Source: a virus. Taken from it: 64,000 nucleotides of DNA. The stretch is from positions 62,001 to 126,000 of the IMG/VR virus record IMGVR_UViG_3300001398_000002. One strand, 5' to 3'. The position numbers and the translations under genes were made by a program. Positions 9,894-18,111 of the stretch are shown one piece after another. The notes beneath the pieces were generated by a model. It had not been told where the DNA came from. It worked only from the letters and a program-made list of their open reading frames with translations, and searched no databases. The number at the start of each line of letters is the position of its first letter. Within the stretch, counting starts at the first letter, position 1.

Positions 9894-10642
9894 GGGATGT
9901 GCTTGTAGGTCTTCCGGCGAAGCATGCAATGCATGACTATCGTTGACACATCGTAACGTCTTGCCAGCTCAGCCTGAGGGACACCCCCGGCAGAGAATAA
10001 GCTGCGTATTTCGATGACCTGTGGTTCCGTAAAAGAGGCCGTAGGAGCTTTGCTGCCTGAACGAGCCAGAGACATCTTTGCTTTGGTCTCTGCGGAACGC
10101 TTTACGCCAAGAGGGTGCTTATTACCCTTCATTCGTTCGGAGGTGGCTTGACGCTGCTCGGACGTTACTGGGCAGTCCTCATACCGTTTGACTTGGGCTA
10201 CGGACATAGCAGCCTTCGTGTCTTCAGTGAGAGGAACCCCAGATTTGGTCTGTGAAACTTTCAGTCGGGTCTCTTCAGAGACAATCTTACCTCTGTGGGC
10301 GGCTCCAATTTTTGCCCTAGCCTCATCAGACGCCTTGTAACCCCGCGTCCCGCCTCCACCATCAGTGCAGTTGGTTAAGTCACACCCCTCTTGCCTTCGT
10401 TGCCATATCCAATCACACTCGGAGAAGTCTGCATCATCTTCGGCACAGACTTCTAAAATGTTGAGAACTGGGCTCAACCCCTCACGCTGAACTGAGCGAA
10501 TCCAATTGAAGACTCGGCCTATCTCCCCACGTTTAGCATCATACAAATGTCGGGTATATCGCTTTTTGGCGTTCCACGACTGACCTACGTAACGAGGTTC
10601 TAGAGAGGTCGGATCGAGAAGTTCATATATCTGGGTAAGCAC
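9890..10642 (-). CDS. GIY-YIG homing-type endonuclease with NUMOD3 repeats and HTH
   Basis: About 250 residues from a GTG at 10642, chosen because it lies just past a strong hairpin. The N-terminal nuclease has QIYELLDP and RYVGQSWNAKKRYTRHL. Several NUMOD3-type segments follow (for example SDEARAKIGAAHRG). The C terminus (QAELARRYDVSTIVMHCML) is a helix-turn-helix. The gene overlaps the DUF6527-like gene on the opposite strand by 4 nt. Confidence 0.88.
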   Translation of the reverse strand: MLTQIYELLDPTSLEPRYVGQSWNAKKRYTRHLYDAKRGEIGRVFNWIRSVQREGLSPVLNILEVCAEDDADFSECDWIWQRRQEGCDLTNCTDGGGGTRGYKASDEARAKIGAAHRGKIVSEETRLKVSQTKSGVPLTEDTKAAMSVAQVKRYEDCPVTSEQRQATSERMKGNKHPLGVKRSAETKAKMSLARSGSKAPTASFTEPQVIEIRSLFSAGGVPQAELARRYDVSTIVMHCMLRRKTYKHIP

Positions 10643-10647
10643 ACAAA

Positions 10648-10684
10648 GTGGCGTTAATCGAGAGAATATCTTGATTAACGCCAC
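10648..10684 (-). terminator. Perfect 12-bp inverted repeat (terminator-like)
   Basis: GTGGCGTTAATC and its exact complement flank a 13-nt loop between the HNH gene and the GIY-YIG gene. There is no T-run, so it could be a terminator assisted by other factors or an RNA processing site. It is one of several 12-bp-arm hairpins in the window. Confidence 0.55.
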
Positions 10685-10688
10685 TTCA

Positions 10689-11276
10689 TCACGCCACTCT
10701 CTTGATGTAAGACTCCCACTCAGGAGGTGCCTTTTTGATGTCGATGTAGGGTTCATTCATCGGCAGTACCTTGGGCTTCACCGGTACTGACAATAAGGTC
10801 ATACCCGACTCTTCGAGTAGCATGTTTCCCTTCTTGTCATTACACGGATAACATGCGGCGACAATATTACGCCAGTCCGTCTTACCGCCCTTCGACCGCG
10901 GAAGTACGTGGTCGTAGTTGAGCTGAGACATCGGGAGCTTCGTACCGCAGTATTGGCACCTAAAGTCGTCCCTGAGGCAGACGTTGATCTTCGAGAACTT
11001 GATGCCACTCTTCATCTTGCTCAGCTTGCGACGCAGCACGACCACTGCCGGCACCTTCATGTCGAAGGACTCGACATCCGTACCGATGACCTGACGAAGA
11101 GCAATCCTCAATTCCTTGAAGGTTGCCAAGGTCTGGCGATCGATGTGCGCAATGACCTCGTCATACTGGACAATGACTTCCAGTTTGCCGGCGAACATCC
11201 GTGTGACGGCGTCCTTCCAGTCGACGATTTCGTGGGGCCTGTAGTGCTGATTCAGGATGAGTGTTTGAGTGAACAA
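10689..11276 (-). CDS. HNH endonuclease
   Basis: 195 residues. The N-terminal half (LILNQHYRPHEIVDWKDAV) matches the common bacterial HNH protein type. The nuclease core is CLRDDFRCQYCG, LNYDHVLPRSKGG, then NIVAACYPCNDKKG, giving a zinc-stapled beta-beta-alpha-metal site with the D-H pair. It may be a homing nuclease or a host-type nuclease. Confidence 0.88.
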   Translation of the reverse strand: MFTQTLILNQHYRPHEIVDWKDAVTRMFAGKLEVIVQYDEVIAHIDRQTLATFKELRIALRQVIGTDVESFDMKVPAVVVLRRKLSKMKSGIKFSKINVCLRDDFRCQYCGTKLPMSQLNYDHVLPRSKGGKTDWRNIVAACYPCNDKKGNMLLEESGMTLLSVPVKPKVLPMNEPYIDIKKAPPEWESYIKRVA

Positions 11277-11366
11277 GTGAGCCTTCTCTATCTCCGTCTA
11301 TTTCACGGTTTGTCCTCTTTGGGTTGGGTTGGCAGTCTACTAAAATTACGGGGCGCCGTCACCTAA

Positions 11367-11401
11367 ATTGTGGGCTTCCTACGATAGAAAGCCCACAATT
11401 G
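11367..11401 (-). terminator. Perfect 12-bp inverted repeat (terminator-like)
   Basis: AATTGTGGGCTT and its complement around an 11-nt spacer, just downstream of the HNH gene that ends at 11404. The stem continues into A/T on both sides. Confidence 0.6.
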
Positions 11402-11403
11402 GT

Positions 11404-12057
11404 TTACCGCGTGCGCTGATTGATGTTCACAGGGATATCCTTGAGGGTCTCTTCAAGGAGCACATTGGCAGCTCTTTGAGCCTGAGAAATGCCCGTGGAC
11501 ACTCGCTTGTAGTAGTCGTGAGAGAGCCATTGGCTGTATGAAAGTCGCCCCCGGGTCTTATTGCACTTACGGCAAGCAGCCACGAGGTTGGCTTCGATGC
11601 TAGGGCCTCCAACCTCCCATAGGACCAGGTGGTCCACGGTCAGGGGCAGGTCGTCCTTGCCGCAATACCGGCAGGCATACCCATCCCGCTTGAATACTTT
11701 CCAGGAGATTCCAGCCTCGATGTTACGTTGGCTCTTCCGGACAATGACCTTGGCCAGAGTCCCGTCCGAAGCCTTGGCCAAGACCTCAGTTTCGAGGAGG
11801 TCCGTCTGACGAAGGAACTTCTCCCAGTCAGCCGAATCCATGTCCAGAGTGTGCACCTCGGTCTCGTCATCCCCAGCAAAGGACACGTCGTCCCAAGCCT
11901 TCTGGGTAAACAAGACCTTGTGGGAACTTACGCGGAGCGTACCCCTATCCTCAGGGAACAGGGCCAGATACATCTTACCGTTGCCAGCCCAGACCGAGCC
12001 TACCAATTGGATCGTATCGCCTACGTCGAGCAAGTTGATTTCGTTGAGCTTCGCCAT
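11404..12057 (-). CDS. HNH endonuclease
   Basis: About 217 residues from the ATG at 12057 (MAKLNE), which follows a GGAG site. The C-terminal half contains the HNH core VFKRDGYACRYCG, LTVDHLVLWEVGG and NLVAACRKCNKTRG. The N-terminal 110 residues are unlike the other HNH proteins here and may bind DNA. A GGTGTA motif lies 31 nt upstream. Confidence 0.88.
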   Translation of the reverse strand: MAKLNEINLLDVGDTIQLVGSVWAGNGKMYLALFPEDRGTLRVSSHKVLFTQKAWDDVSFAGDDETEVHTLDMDSADWEKFLRQTDLLETEVLAKASDGTLAKVIVRKSQRNIEAGISWKVFKRDGYACRYCGKDDLPLTVDHLVLWEVGGPSIEANLVAACRKCNKTRGRLSYSQWLSHDYYKRVSTGISQAQRAANVLLEETLKDIPVNINQRTR

Positions 12058-12088
12058 CTTCATTCTCCGTCTGATCACCAGACGTTCC

Positions 12089-12094
12089 TACACC
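12089..12094 (-). promoter_or_regulatory. GGTGTA motif upstream of HNH gene
   Basis: Minus-strand GGTGTAGG, 31 nt before the ATG at 12057; a larger spacing than at most sites. Confidence 0.4.
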
Positions 12095-12103
12095 TGAAAG
12101 TGA

Positions 12104-12141
12104 AACGGCATCTGATCCCATTTTGAGATTCAGATGCCGTT
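12104..12141 (-). terminator. Perfect 12-bp inverted repeat (terminator-like)
   Basis: AACGGCATCTGA and its complement around a 14-nt loop. It lies between the tmRNA and the HNH gene and probably ends the tRNA-Leu/tmRNA transcript. Confidence 0.6.
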
Positions 12142-12320
12142 CTTGGAAAGATCCCCGCTAAAGGTCTCGTTCTGTGACCGGAGTAGGCCCGTCTCTCAAA
12201 CCTACCGCAATCACAGTGCTACCTAAAGACACGCAGCCGCTTTCCGTCGTGAGCGTGATAGCAGGGCAGAAGGTACCTTCTGCCTCATGATTCAACCAGA
12301 GAGTTTGCTGAATCACTTAG

Positions 12321-12714
12321 TGGACCCGCCGGCATTGAAGCCGGGTCCTCGATTCCTACAGAGGGATCTTGTTCATGTGCGTAGCTTGCTAGAGACTTCA
12401 ATCATCATCATCGACCGCAAGCTGCCTTTGACGATTCCAGCAGAATCTTGTCTGCCCAAAGCCATTCTGCAATCTTTGCTACCCGGTGGTTAGGCAATCC
12501 CGGTAAGCGCAGCCTCTGTTTTGGTTTCACTCTTCCGGTACCGAGGCGCTACGGAAGTAGTGGCTGTGTGCTCCCGTTTAGAGAGCGGCTACCCTTTCAG
12601 GCAGCAGCAGCGTAGTAATTATCGTTCGCAGTTAGCGATGCCTGTTTTATGGGGCAGACTCCCATTGCACAATCGATCGTCTCCTTCGTCACCAAGTCGA
12701 AACCTGTCGGGCCC
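12321..12714 (-). ncRNA. ssrA: tmRNA (trans-translation RNA)
   Basis: A one-piece tmRNA of about 394 nt. The 5' end GGGCCCG and 3' strand CGGGTCC form a 7-bp acceptor stem with one G-U pair and discriminator A; CCA is not encoded. The 5' domain has the typical GACAGGTTTCGAC. A T-stem CCGGC/GCCGG closes a TTCAAT loop that is one base short. The tag frame 12597-12641 starts with GCA and reads ASLTANDNYYAAAA then TGA. The length, order and ANDNYY-type tag are typical of ssrA. It would rescue stalled ribosomes and tag products for proteolysis. The C-terminal AAAA differs from the usual ALAA. Confidence 0.93.
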
Positions 12715-12720
12715 GTAATT

Positions 12721-12740
12721 TGAGGTCCTTTCGGACCTCA
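12721..12740 (-). terminator. 8-bp hairpin between tRNA-Leu and tmRNA
   Basis: TGAGGTCC and its complement with a 4-nt loop, immediately 3' of tRNA-Leu. No T-run, so it may be a processing signal. Confidence 0.45.
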
Positions 12741-12741
12741 G

Positions 12742-12827
12742 TGCTCAGAGAGGGACTCGAACCCCCACACTCACTAAGGAATACCGGTCTTTGAGGCCAG
12801 CGCGTCTGCCATTTCCGCCATCTGAGC
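12742..12827 (-). tRNA. tRNA-Leu (anticodon CAA)
   Basis: Class II tRNA. Acceptor GCTCAGA, anticodon loop CTCAAAG, long variable arm, T-loop TTCGAGT. No encoded CCA. It lies just upstream of the tmRNA and is probably co-transcribed. Confidence 0.93.
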
Positions 12828-12831
12828 ATGT

Positions 12832-12859
12832 CCTAGGACCTCACCATTGAGGTCCTAGG
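12832..12859 (-). terminator. Perfect 12-bp hairpin with 4-nt loop
   Basis: CCTAGGACCTCA and its complement around CCAT, 5 nt upstream of tRNA-Leu on the minus strand. It shares the GAGGTCC core with the hairpin at 12721. Confidence 0.5.
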
Positions 12860-13257
12860 TTCTGTAACTAGGGGTGATAGGTTTCCCTACCGTCCTCCAC
12901 CACTTACCCCGGTTTGAGCCGGGCCAAGACTTTGAAGCCGTTGGGCTTCACTTACACCTAACGGTCCCCCAGGGGATACCTTAAGGGTCCTGACAAGAAA
13001 AGTATCATTTGTCCGTGGGCTAGGCTCAGCATGTGGGCTGAGCCGGAAAATTCGAGAAAGAGTCAACAGGAGGTAGGAGAAATCGGTGCCCGCAGACTCA
13101 CCAAAGTTAGCCGACTTTTGGCCACATACGTGGACCTATGAGGGATAGCCTTAGAATGGTGCCTGCTAGAGCGGGTTGATTAATCGCCAACGGCCGCAAA
13201 GCCGTTCGAGGTTATGGACTCTCTCTCCAGGCCGATTGCTCGGCCTGCTTTTACCCG
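12860..13257. other. Structured 0.4-kb intergenic region
   Basis: No protein gene seen. It holds several hairpins (for example GGCTCAGC...GCTGAGCC near 13025) and a minus-strand GGTGTAAG motif at 12953-12958 that could start the tRNA-Leu/tmRNA transcript. A plus-strand terminator-like hairpin with a CTTTT tail lies at about 13229-13252. The last points to a plus-strand RNA ending here. RNase P and 6S hallmarks were looked for and not found. Confidence 0.45.
12953..12958 (-). promoter_or_regulatory. GGTGTA motif upstream of tRNA-Leu/tmRNA
   Basis: Minus-strand GGTGTAAG, about 125 nt upstream of tRNA-Leu with no gene between. Candidate promoter of the tRNA/tmRNA unit. Confidence 0.4.
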
Positions 13258-13782
13258 TCAATCAAAGAGAGACGGGTCTAAGTTCTCGATGTCGAGGACG
13301 GTCGCGTTGGCCGTAGCAATGGCGGTCTTGAAGGCCCCTGCTCGCTTGCTGGCCTGGCGCGTCAGGTCCAGGACTTCCGCGTCCTTGAGGACGGGGACTG
13401 CACGCTCCTGTTTCGGGTCGTTGGTACGAACCGTAGGGTCGTCGTATGACGCATAGGGACTGGCCTTCGGGCCAGTGACCACGGTCTTCCAGGTCTTCTC
13501 GATCTTGCCGGCCGTGCCAACATGCTTGATGGCCTCAGCCAGCGTCATGACCTCGCCTTGGACCTCTACCAGGACTCCTAGGTTGTAGCGCATCTGCGCC
13601 ACCTGGAGACCCACAATGGCCTTCTCTGCGAGCAACACCGAGGCCACCACCGCTTGTGGAGCCACCTTGTCGGCCTCATCGGCAAAGCGATGCAAGGAAC
13701 CATTGAAGCCCTTGTTTGCTGCGTCACGCTTCAGCTCCCATTGCTTGAGGGCGTCCCTCAGAGCGTATCCTGTAGTTTCCAT
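13258..13782 (-). CDS. Hypothetical protein
   Basis: 174 residues, helix-rich, with a conserved-looking middle (VAQMRYNLGVLVEVQGEVMTL, here broken into RYN and VEV strands). No catalytic motif recognised. GGTGTA lies 10 nt before the ATG, followed by an AGGAAG ribosome-binding site. Confidence 0.7.
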   Translation of the reverse strand: METTGYALRDALKQWELKRDAANKGFNGSLHRFADEADKVAPQAVVASVLLAEKAIVGLQVAQMRYNLGVLVEVQGEVMTLAEAIKHVGTAGKIEKTWKTVVTGPKASPYASYDDPTVRTNDPKQERAVPVLKDAEVLDLTRQASKRAGAFKTAIATANATVLDIENLDPSLFD

Positions 13783-13792
13783 TTCGCTTCCT

Positions 13793-13798
13793 TACACC
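13793..13798 (-). promoter_or_regulatory. GGTGTA motif, 10 nt before gene start at 13782
   Basis: Minus-strand CGGTGTAAGG directly preceding the ribosome-binding site. Confidence 0.5.
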
Positions 13799-13804
13799 GA
13801 GTCG

Positions 13805-13860
13805 TAGGGCCCGTCGGGTTCGAACCGACAAGTATCGACCACTTTGGCATGTCTGAGCCT
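13805..13860 (-). tRNA. Arm-deficient tRNA-like element
   Basis: A perfect T-arm (GTCGG, loop TTCGAAC, CCGAC) followed by GGGCCCT, which pairs partly with AGGCTCA 48 nt upstream. A D-loop-like AAAGTGG lies between, but there is no room for an anticodon arm. It may be a minimal tRNA-like RNA or a decayed gene; the adjacent HNH gene could have damaged it. Confidence 0.4.
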
Positions 13861-13923
13861 AAAAGGCGTGGCATAACTTACTTATTGGCAACGTAAGTAT
13901 ACTCCGTCTCATAGGTTTGCCAT

Positions 13924-14829
13924 ATGTCAAGAAGAAGATTGTACACGGACGAACAATTTACAAAGGCTGTTGCAGACAATACTAACATGTCAGCCACTCT
14001 AAGGGAGTTGGGGCTAAAAGTCACAGGAGGTAGCGCGGTATCGGCCAAGAGTAGGATCTCGAATATGGGCCTGTCAACGACACATTGGGTGAGCAAGACC
14101 GCCTCTAAAGGCAGCTATAGGGTACCTCTGAGTGAATTGCTGACACCTAACTGTCCTTATGACAGAACGACCGTGAAGAGAAGGTTGATTCAAGAGGGCG
14201 TCCTTAGGAATATCTGCGCTCTGTGTGGCACCCTACCAGAGTGGCGAGGAGAACCCTTAGTGCTCCAACTAGACCACATCAACGGGGTATCCGACGACAA
14301 TCAAATAGAGAATCTCCGCATACTCTGTCCTAACTGCCACACCCAGACTAGTACCTTTACTGGTAGAAACAAGCCTAAGAAGTCTGAACGAAACTGCACG
14401 GGCTGCGGAGCCCTGACCAATAGAGCTACCGTAAAGTGCATTTCGTGTGCTGAGGATGGTCGGTTCGAAATACCGCGCAGAGCTGATCTGGTTCACTTAG
14501 TCTGGACGGAGCCTCTCAAGAGAGTCGCCGAGATTCTAGGTGTATCCAACAGGGTTCTGTCCGAAATTATTAGGTCAGAGAACGTGGACCTGCCCAAAAA
14601 AGGTCACTGGAACAAATCCAAATTCCATTGTGCATGGCCTTCAAAGGAAGTCCTTACCAAATTAGTTTGGGAGATGCCAGCTACAACTCTGGCAAACCAA
14701 TTGGGTGTTTCAGCTCCAGCAATCAAAAAGCACTGCAAGGCTTTAGGCGTGTGCACGCCACCTAAAGGTTATTGGACCAAGATCAAAGTAGACCGTGGAG
14801 GTACTGCCCCTCGAACCACCTGCATATAA
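13924..14829 (+). CDS. HNH homing-type endonuclease with C-terminal HTH
   Basis: 301 residues. The core LQLDHINGVSDDNQIENL ... CPNCHTQTSTF contains the HNH Asp-His pair and CPNC zinc ligands. A second Cys pair region (CTGC, CISC) follows. Two C-terminal helix-turn-helix segments (LVWEMPATTLANQLGVS ... GYWTKIK) probably recognise DNA. It is one of at least seven members of this family here, usually beside tRNA genes. The last 13 residues extend past the usual GYW ending. Confidence 0.93.
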   Translation: MSRRRLYTDEQFTKAVADNTNMSATLRELGLKVTGGSAVSAKSRISNMGLSTTHWVSKTASKGSYRVPLSELLTPNCPYDRTTVKRRLIQEGVLRNICALCGTLPEWRGEPLVLQLDHINGVSDDNQIENLRILCPNCHTQTSTFTGRNKPKKSERNCTGCGALTNRATVKCISCAEDGRFEIPRRADLVHLVWTEPLKRVAEILGVSNRVLSEIIRSENVDLPKKGHWNKSKFHCAWPSKEVLTKLVWEMPATTLANQLGVSAPAIKKHCKALGVCTPPKGYWTKIKVDRGGTAPRTTCI

Positions 14830-14879
14830 GGCAGGCGCCAGTACTTTCCGGCTTAGGTCACGGTCCGTGTTTTTCTATG

Positions 14880-14961
14880 TGCTCCAGGTGGGGATCGAGC
14901 CCACACGCCTTTTAAGGCACCAGATTTTAAGTCTAGCTCGGCTGCATTACGACACTGGAGC
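14880..14961 (-). tRNA. tRNA-Leu (anticodon TAA)
   Basis: Class II. Acceptor GCTCCAG/CTGGAGC, anticodon loop CTTAAAA on a short AGA/TCT stem, T-loop CTCGATC. No CCA encoded. Confidence 0.85.
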
Positions 14962-14989
14962 GTAACACTAAAGGTAGTCTATCAGAAAA

Positions 14990-15139
14990 TCAAGGACAAT
15001 CAGTAGCTAAATCGTCAGGGTCCAAACCCCTAGGAACGTCTGACGGCCTCAGCTCGGCCAAGGGTTTCACCTTTTTCAGGGTATACACAATGACCGGCTT
15101 GGGGCACCCACCCTCAACTTCCTTCAGTTTTTCAGGCAT
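14990..15139 (-). CDS. Small hypothetical protein (49 residues)
   Basis: A short frame starting MPEKLKEVEGG with a GAGGA site 6 nt before the ATG. It fills the gap between tRNA-Leu and the signalling operon. Acidic/proline-rich, no motif. Confidence 0.5.
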   Translation of the reverse strand: MPEKLKEVEGGCPKPVIVYTLKKVKPLAELRPSDVPRGLDPDDLATDCP

Positions 15140-15171
15140 CTTGTTTCCTCTTGTCGACCATCTGAAGTGCT

Positions 15172-16074
15172 ATGCGGATCCTCATTGTAGAAGACAGCGC
15201 CACCGATCGTCAACTGCTTCGGTACCTTCTTGAAGACAAATTCATGAATGAGGCGAAGTTCCGTGAAGCCAGCAACTTGGCTACGGCAGTCAAATACCTA
15301 GATGCAGGCAACATTGACTGCGTCCTTTTGGACCTTCAACTGCCGGATTCTGCTGGAAAAGAGACGTTTGAGAAGCTCATTGCCCGATATCCCGACGTAC
15401 CCATCATCGTGATGACCCATAACAAGGACCGGGAGCTGGCCGTCAGCATGATCCAACTGGGGGCAGCAGACTATATCCTGAAGTCGTACACCGACGAAGA
15501 AGAGCTTTTCCGCCGAATTGTGTTCGCAGTGGAAAAACATCGCCGAACCGTCCGAATGCCGGCAGAGAACGTAGTCAGCATCCACAAGCTCGAACGGGCT
15601 CAAGCCGACCTCGTCACCGCCCACAGAAGCGGGGAACACGTCGCAATTCGAGACAACACTCTGGCGACAACCACCGCCATCGCCGACCTGTCTAAATCCT
15701 TGTTCACAGAGCTTCAGGCCATTTCGAACAAGCTCGTTCAACAAGACGGACGATTGAAGGGTATCGAAAAGATTGTCGACACCCTGGATCATGAGATTAT
15801 CAAGGGTCACCCCACTAGGCCGTCCATGCGTTCCCAGGTGGACCTGTTGGACCATCGCCTAGGAACTGCTGAACGGAACATCTCCGAGGTGAACAGCACC
15901 CTCAAGCACTCCGATGATACTCAACGAATGAGCCACGTCGTCATGCACCAGACAACGGTGTCCAACCGAACCAAACTCATCGTGGGGGTTATCACTCTGA
16001 TCGGCATGGTGGCTACTGCCGTGGCCAGTTACGAGGCTGCCACCAGCAATGCCACTCAGAAAGTACATCAGTGA
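15172..16074 (+). CDS. Response regulator with coiled coil and C-terminal membrane anchor
   Basis: 300 residues. A CheY-like receiver domain (about 1-120) has acidic pocket E7-D8, phosphoacceptor D54 (VLLDLQLP), T82 and K104. A long helical region (about 150-255) follows, then one hydrophobic segment (KLIVGVITLIGMVATAVA, about 267-285). No output DNA-binding domain. It is the first gene of a three-gene operon with a histidine kinase and a second receiver and would act at the membrane. Confidence 0.9.
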   Translation: MRILIVEDSATDRQLLRYLLEDKFMNEAKFREASNLATAVKYLDAGNIDCVLLDLQLPDSAGKETFEKLIARYPDVPIIVMTHNKDRELAVSMIQLGAADYILKSYTDEEELFRRIVFAVEKHRRTVRMPAENVVSIHKLERAQADLVTAHRSGEHVAIRDNTLATTTAIADLSKSLFTELQAISNKLVQQDGRLKGIEKIVDTLDHEIIKGHPTRPSMRSQVDLLDHRLGTAERNISEVNSTLKHSDDTQRMSHVVMHQTTVSNRTKLIVGVITLIGMVATAVASYEAATSNATQKVHQ

Positions 16075-17129
16075 ATACCTTGAGCCACCTCAAGGCGGCC
16101 TTCGACGACTCGTTCACGGCTCAGCTAGTGACATCCCCAGAGGGGGCCGTCCTAGCCGCCAACTATCAAGCGACTCAGTTGCTGGGAGAGGAAATCCTCC
16201 ACCAGCACCACAAGGACCTGATCATCGACGACGCTCCGGACTTGGAAGGCCTGGCGGCCAAGTTCGAAACGCACAATCTTCAGAATTGGCAAAACGAGTA
16301 CCGCTACACCCGCAAAGACAACGTGGTGATTTGGGCCCGTATCAACGTCTCTGCGATTCGCCATGACGAAAAGGTGTTAGCCCTCTTGATCCAACTACAA
16401 GATATTACCGGTCAAAAACGCACTGAAGATGACCTCCTGAAAAACAGCGAGGACCTTGAGCAGTTCGTCTTCATCGCCAGCCACGATCTGCGAGAACCCC
16501 TGACAGCGGTCGCCGGTTATGCCACCCTCCTCAAAAAACGCTACGCTGACGCCCTAGACGACCTGGGGAAACACTTCCTCGAAGAAGTCATCGACAGCAC
16601 CAAACGAATGGAACGCAAGATTGATGATCTCCTGGCCTTCTCTAGGGCCGGGCGTTCAACCCCTCAAGGGTCGTTCCAGCTAGGCGTAGCTATCGAAGAG
16701 GCTCGTCGGTCCGTCTCCAGGAGCATCGAAGAGTCCGGAGTAGTATTCTCTATTCCAGAGGATTTACCGATGGTGTCGGGCGACCGTAGCATGGTGGCCC
16801 AGATCTTCCAGAACCTCTTCTCGAATTCAATCAAGTACCGTAGTCCCGATCGCCCCCTAGTGATCTCAGTTGACGTTAACCCCCATGACGACGCCTTCCT
16901 CTGCATCGCCGTCTCCGACAACGGTCTAGGGTTCGACATGCAGTTCAAAGAACGCATCTTCGGGGTATTCCAACGACTTTACACGACAGAGCAGTATCCG
17001 GGTACGGGCATAGGTCTCGCTATTGCCAAACGGATCGTGGAACGCCATCGAGGCGAAATTTGGACACAATCGGAACCAGATAAGGGCGCAACTTTCTACT
17101 TCACCCTACCGAATGTGAGCCAAACTTGA
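16071..17129 (+). CDS. PAS-domain sensor histidine kinase
   Basis: 352 residues from a GTG at 16071 that overlaps the upstream stop (GTGA). A PAS-like sensor region (about 10-115) is followed by the HisKA helix FVFIASHDLREPL with phosphoacceptor His138, the N box (NLFSNSIKYR), G1 (DNGLGFDM), F box and G2 (GTGIGLAIAKRI). All kinase boxes are intact. The S-H-D-L-R-E-P-L H-box is the type found in phytochrome-like kinases. No membrane segment. Phage-encoded kinases with full boxes are rare. Confidence 0.95.
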   Translation: MNTLSHLKAAFDDSFTAQLVTSPEGAVLAANYQATQLLGEEILHQHHKDLIIDDAPDLEGLAAKFETHNLQNWQNEYRYTRKDNVVIWARINVSAIRHDEKVLALLIQLQDITGQKRTEDDLLKNSEDLEQFVFIASHDLREPLTAVAGYATLLKKRYADALDDLGKHFLEEVIDSTKRMERKIDDLLAFSRAGRSTPQGSFQLGVAIEEARRSVSRSIEESGVVFSIPEDLPMVSGDRSMVAQIFQNLFSNSIKYRSPDRPLVISVDVNPHDDAFLCIAVSDNGLGFDMQFKERIFGVFQRLYTTEQYPGTGIGLAIAKRIVERHRGEIWTQSEPDKGATFYFTLPNVSQT

Positions 17130-17581
17130 TGTCCGAAGTACATATCCTACTCGTCGAGGACAGCCACCAGGACGTGGAGCTAATCTCACTGGCCATCAAA
17201 GAGATCTCGGACCGTATCATCATCGAGGTCGCCTCCGATGGTGATGAGGCCCTCCAGTTTCTGTACTCGGTCGAGAACAAGCCCACCCTCATCCTCTTGG
17301 ACCTCAACCTGCCCAAAAAGTCAGGCCTAGAGGTCCTCCGTGAGATCAAGCGAGACTCTGGCTTGAAGACCATCCCCGTCATCATCCTCACGAACTCGAT
17401 GTCCGAGGATGACGTGGTGTCGGCCTACGCCAGCCACTGCAACGCCTACGTCCGCAAGCCGCTGGGTTACGACACCCTCTTGGACTGTATCCGAAGCCTA
17501 GACCAGTTCTGGTTCAAGATGGCGTCCTTGCCAAAGCCACTGTCAGTCAGCTCAGCACCCTTCTCGTCTTCAGACAACTGA
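17129..17581 (+). CDS. Rcp1-like single-domain response regulator
   Basis: About 150 residues from the ATG at 17129 (TGATG overlap with the kinase stop). The receiver has E10-D11, phosphoacceptor D58 (LILLDLNLP), T/S in VIILTNS and K in YVRKPLG. The sequence type matches Rcp1 regulators that partner phytochrome-class kinases. There is no output domain, so it probably signals by protein contact or passes phosphate on. Confidence 0.93.
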   Translation: MSEVHILLVEDSHQDVELISLAIKEISDRIIIEVASDGDEALQFLYSVENKPTLILLDLNLPKKSGLEVLREIKRDSGLKTIPVIILTNSMSEDDVVSAYASHCNAYVRKPLGYDTLLDCIRSLDQFWFKMASLPKPLSVSSAPFSSSDN

Positions 17582-17628
17582 ACCAGTTTTAGCGTCAGAG
17601 GCACAGTTTTGTGCTACGATGACCTGAG

Positions 17629-18111
17629 ATGAAAACGTGGAATTCCGTAGTTGACTCTACGTGTAGATGGCTGTGCAAGACCTTCCCCGATCGTGCTCGA
17701 ACCGTTCCTAGGTCTGACTTCCCAGAGATATCGATGCTGACCCAGTTCAAGGTCATCCCGAAAATACTGTACCTACAGCACTTCGAGAACGCCGAATCCC
17801 GGGATTACTTCCACCGGCACCGCTGGCACTACATGCGGTCGCTAGTGCTCTCCGGTGAGTACACTGAAGAACGGCCAGGCGGCCTCAAAATAACCCACCG
17901 GGCAGGGCAGTCATTTGCCATGGATCACAGCACCGTCCACCGTGTCGACTCCTGGGGCGAAGATTGCTGGACGGTATTCCTCATGCTCAAGCCCGATGAA
18001 GATTGGGGCTGGTACCGCCGCATAGGGAATGGCGACCTTGGGGAGTTCACACACTGGCGTGCTTTCCTCAAGGCCAGAGTCCCTAACCTAGATACCGGCA
18101 AAATAACCTAA
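17629..18111 (+). CDS. Cupin-like protein
   Basis: 160 residues. The pattern RHRWHYMRSLVLSGEYTEE ... GQSFAMDHSTVHRVDSW fits a single-domain cupin with His ligands in both motifs. Enzymatic role unknown. Independent of the signalling operon by a 47-nt gap. Confidence 0.65.
   Translation: MKTWNSVVDSTCRWLCKTFPDRARTVPRSDFPEISMLTQFKVIPKILYLQHFENAESRDYFHRHRWHYMRSLVLSGEYTEERPGGLKITHRAGQSFAMDHSTVHRVDSWGEDCWTVFLMLKPDEDWGWYRRIGNGDLGEFTHWRAFLKARVPNLDTGKIT

Noticed and set aside
12860-13257. RNase P RNA or 6S RNA
   Set aside because: The conserved core sequences of RNase P RNA and the 6S bubble were looked for and not seen.
14790-14865. Possible tRNA-Ile (TAT) overlapping the end of an HNH gene
   Set aside because: GACCGTG/CACGGTC and an anticodon-type arm CCTGC-CTTATAT-GCAGG are present, but the D-arm is not standard and TTCGA is not in a T-loop position; it also overlaps coding sequence.
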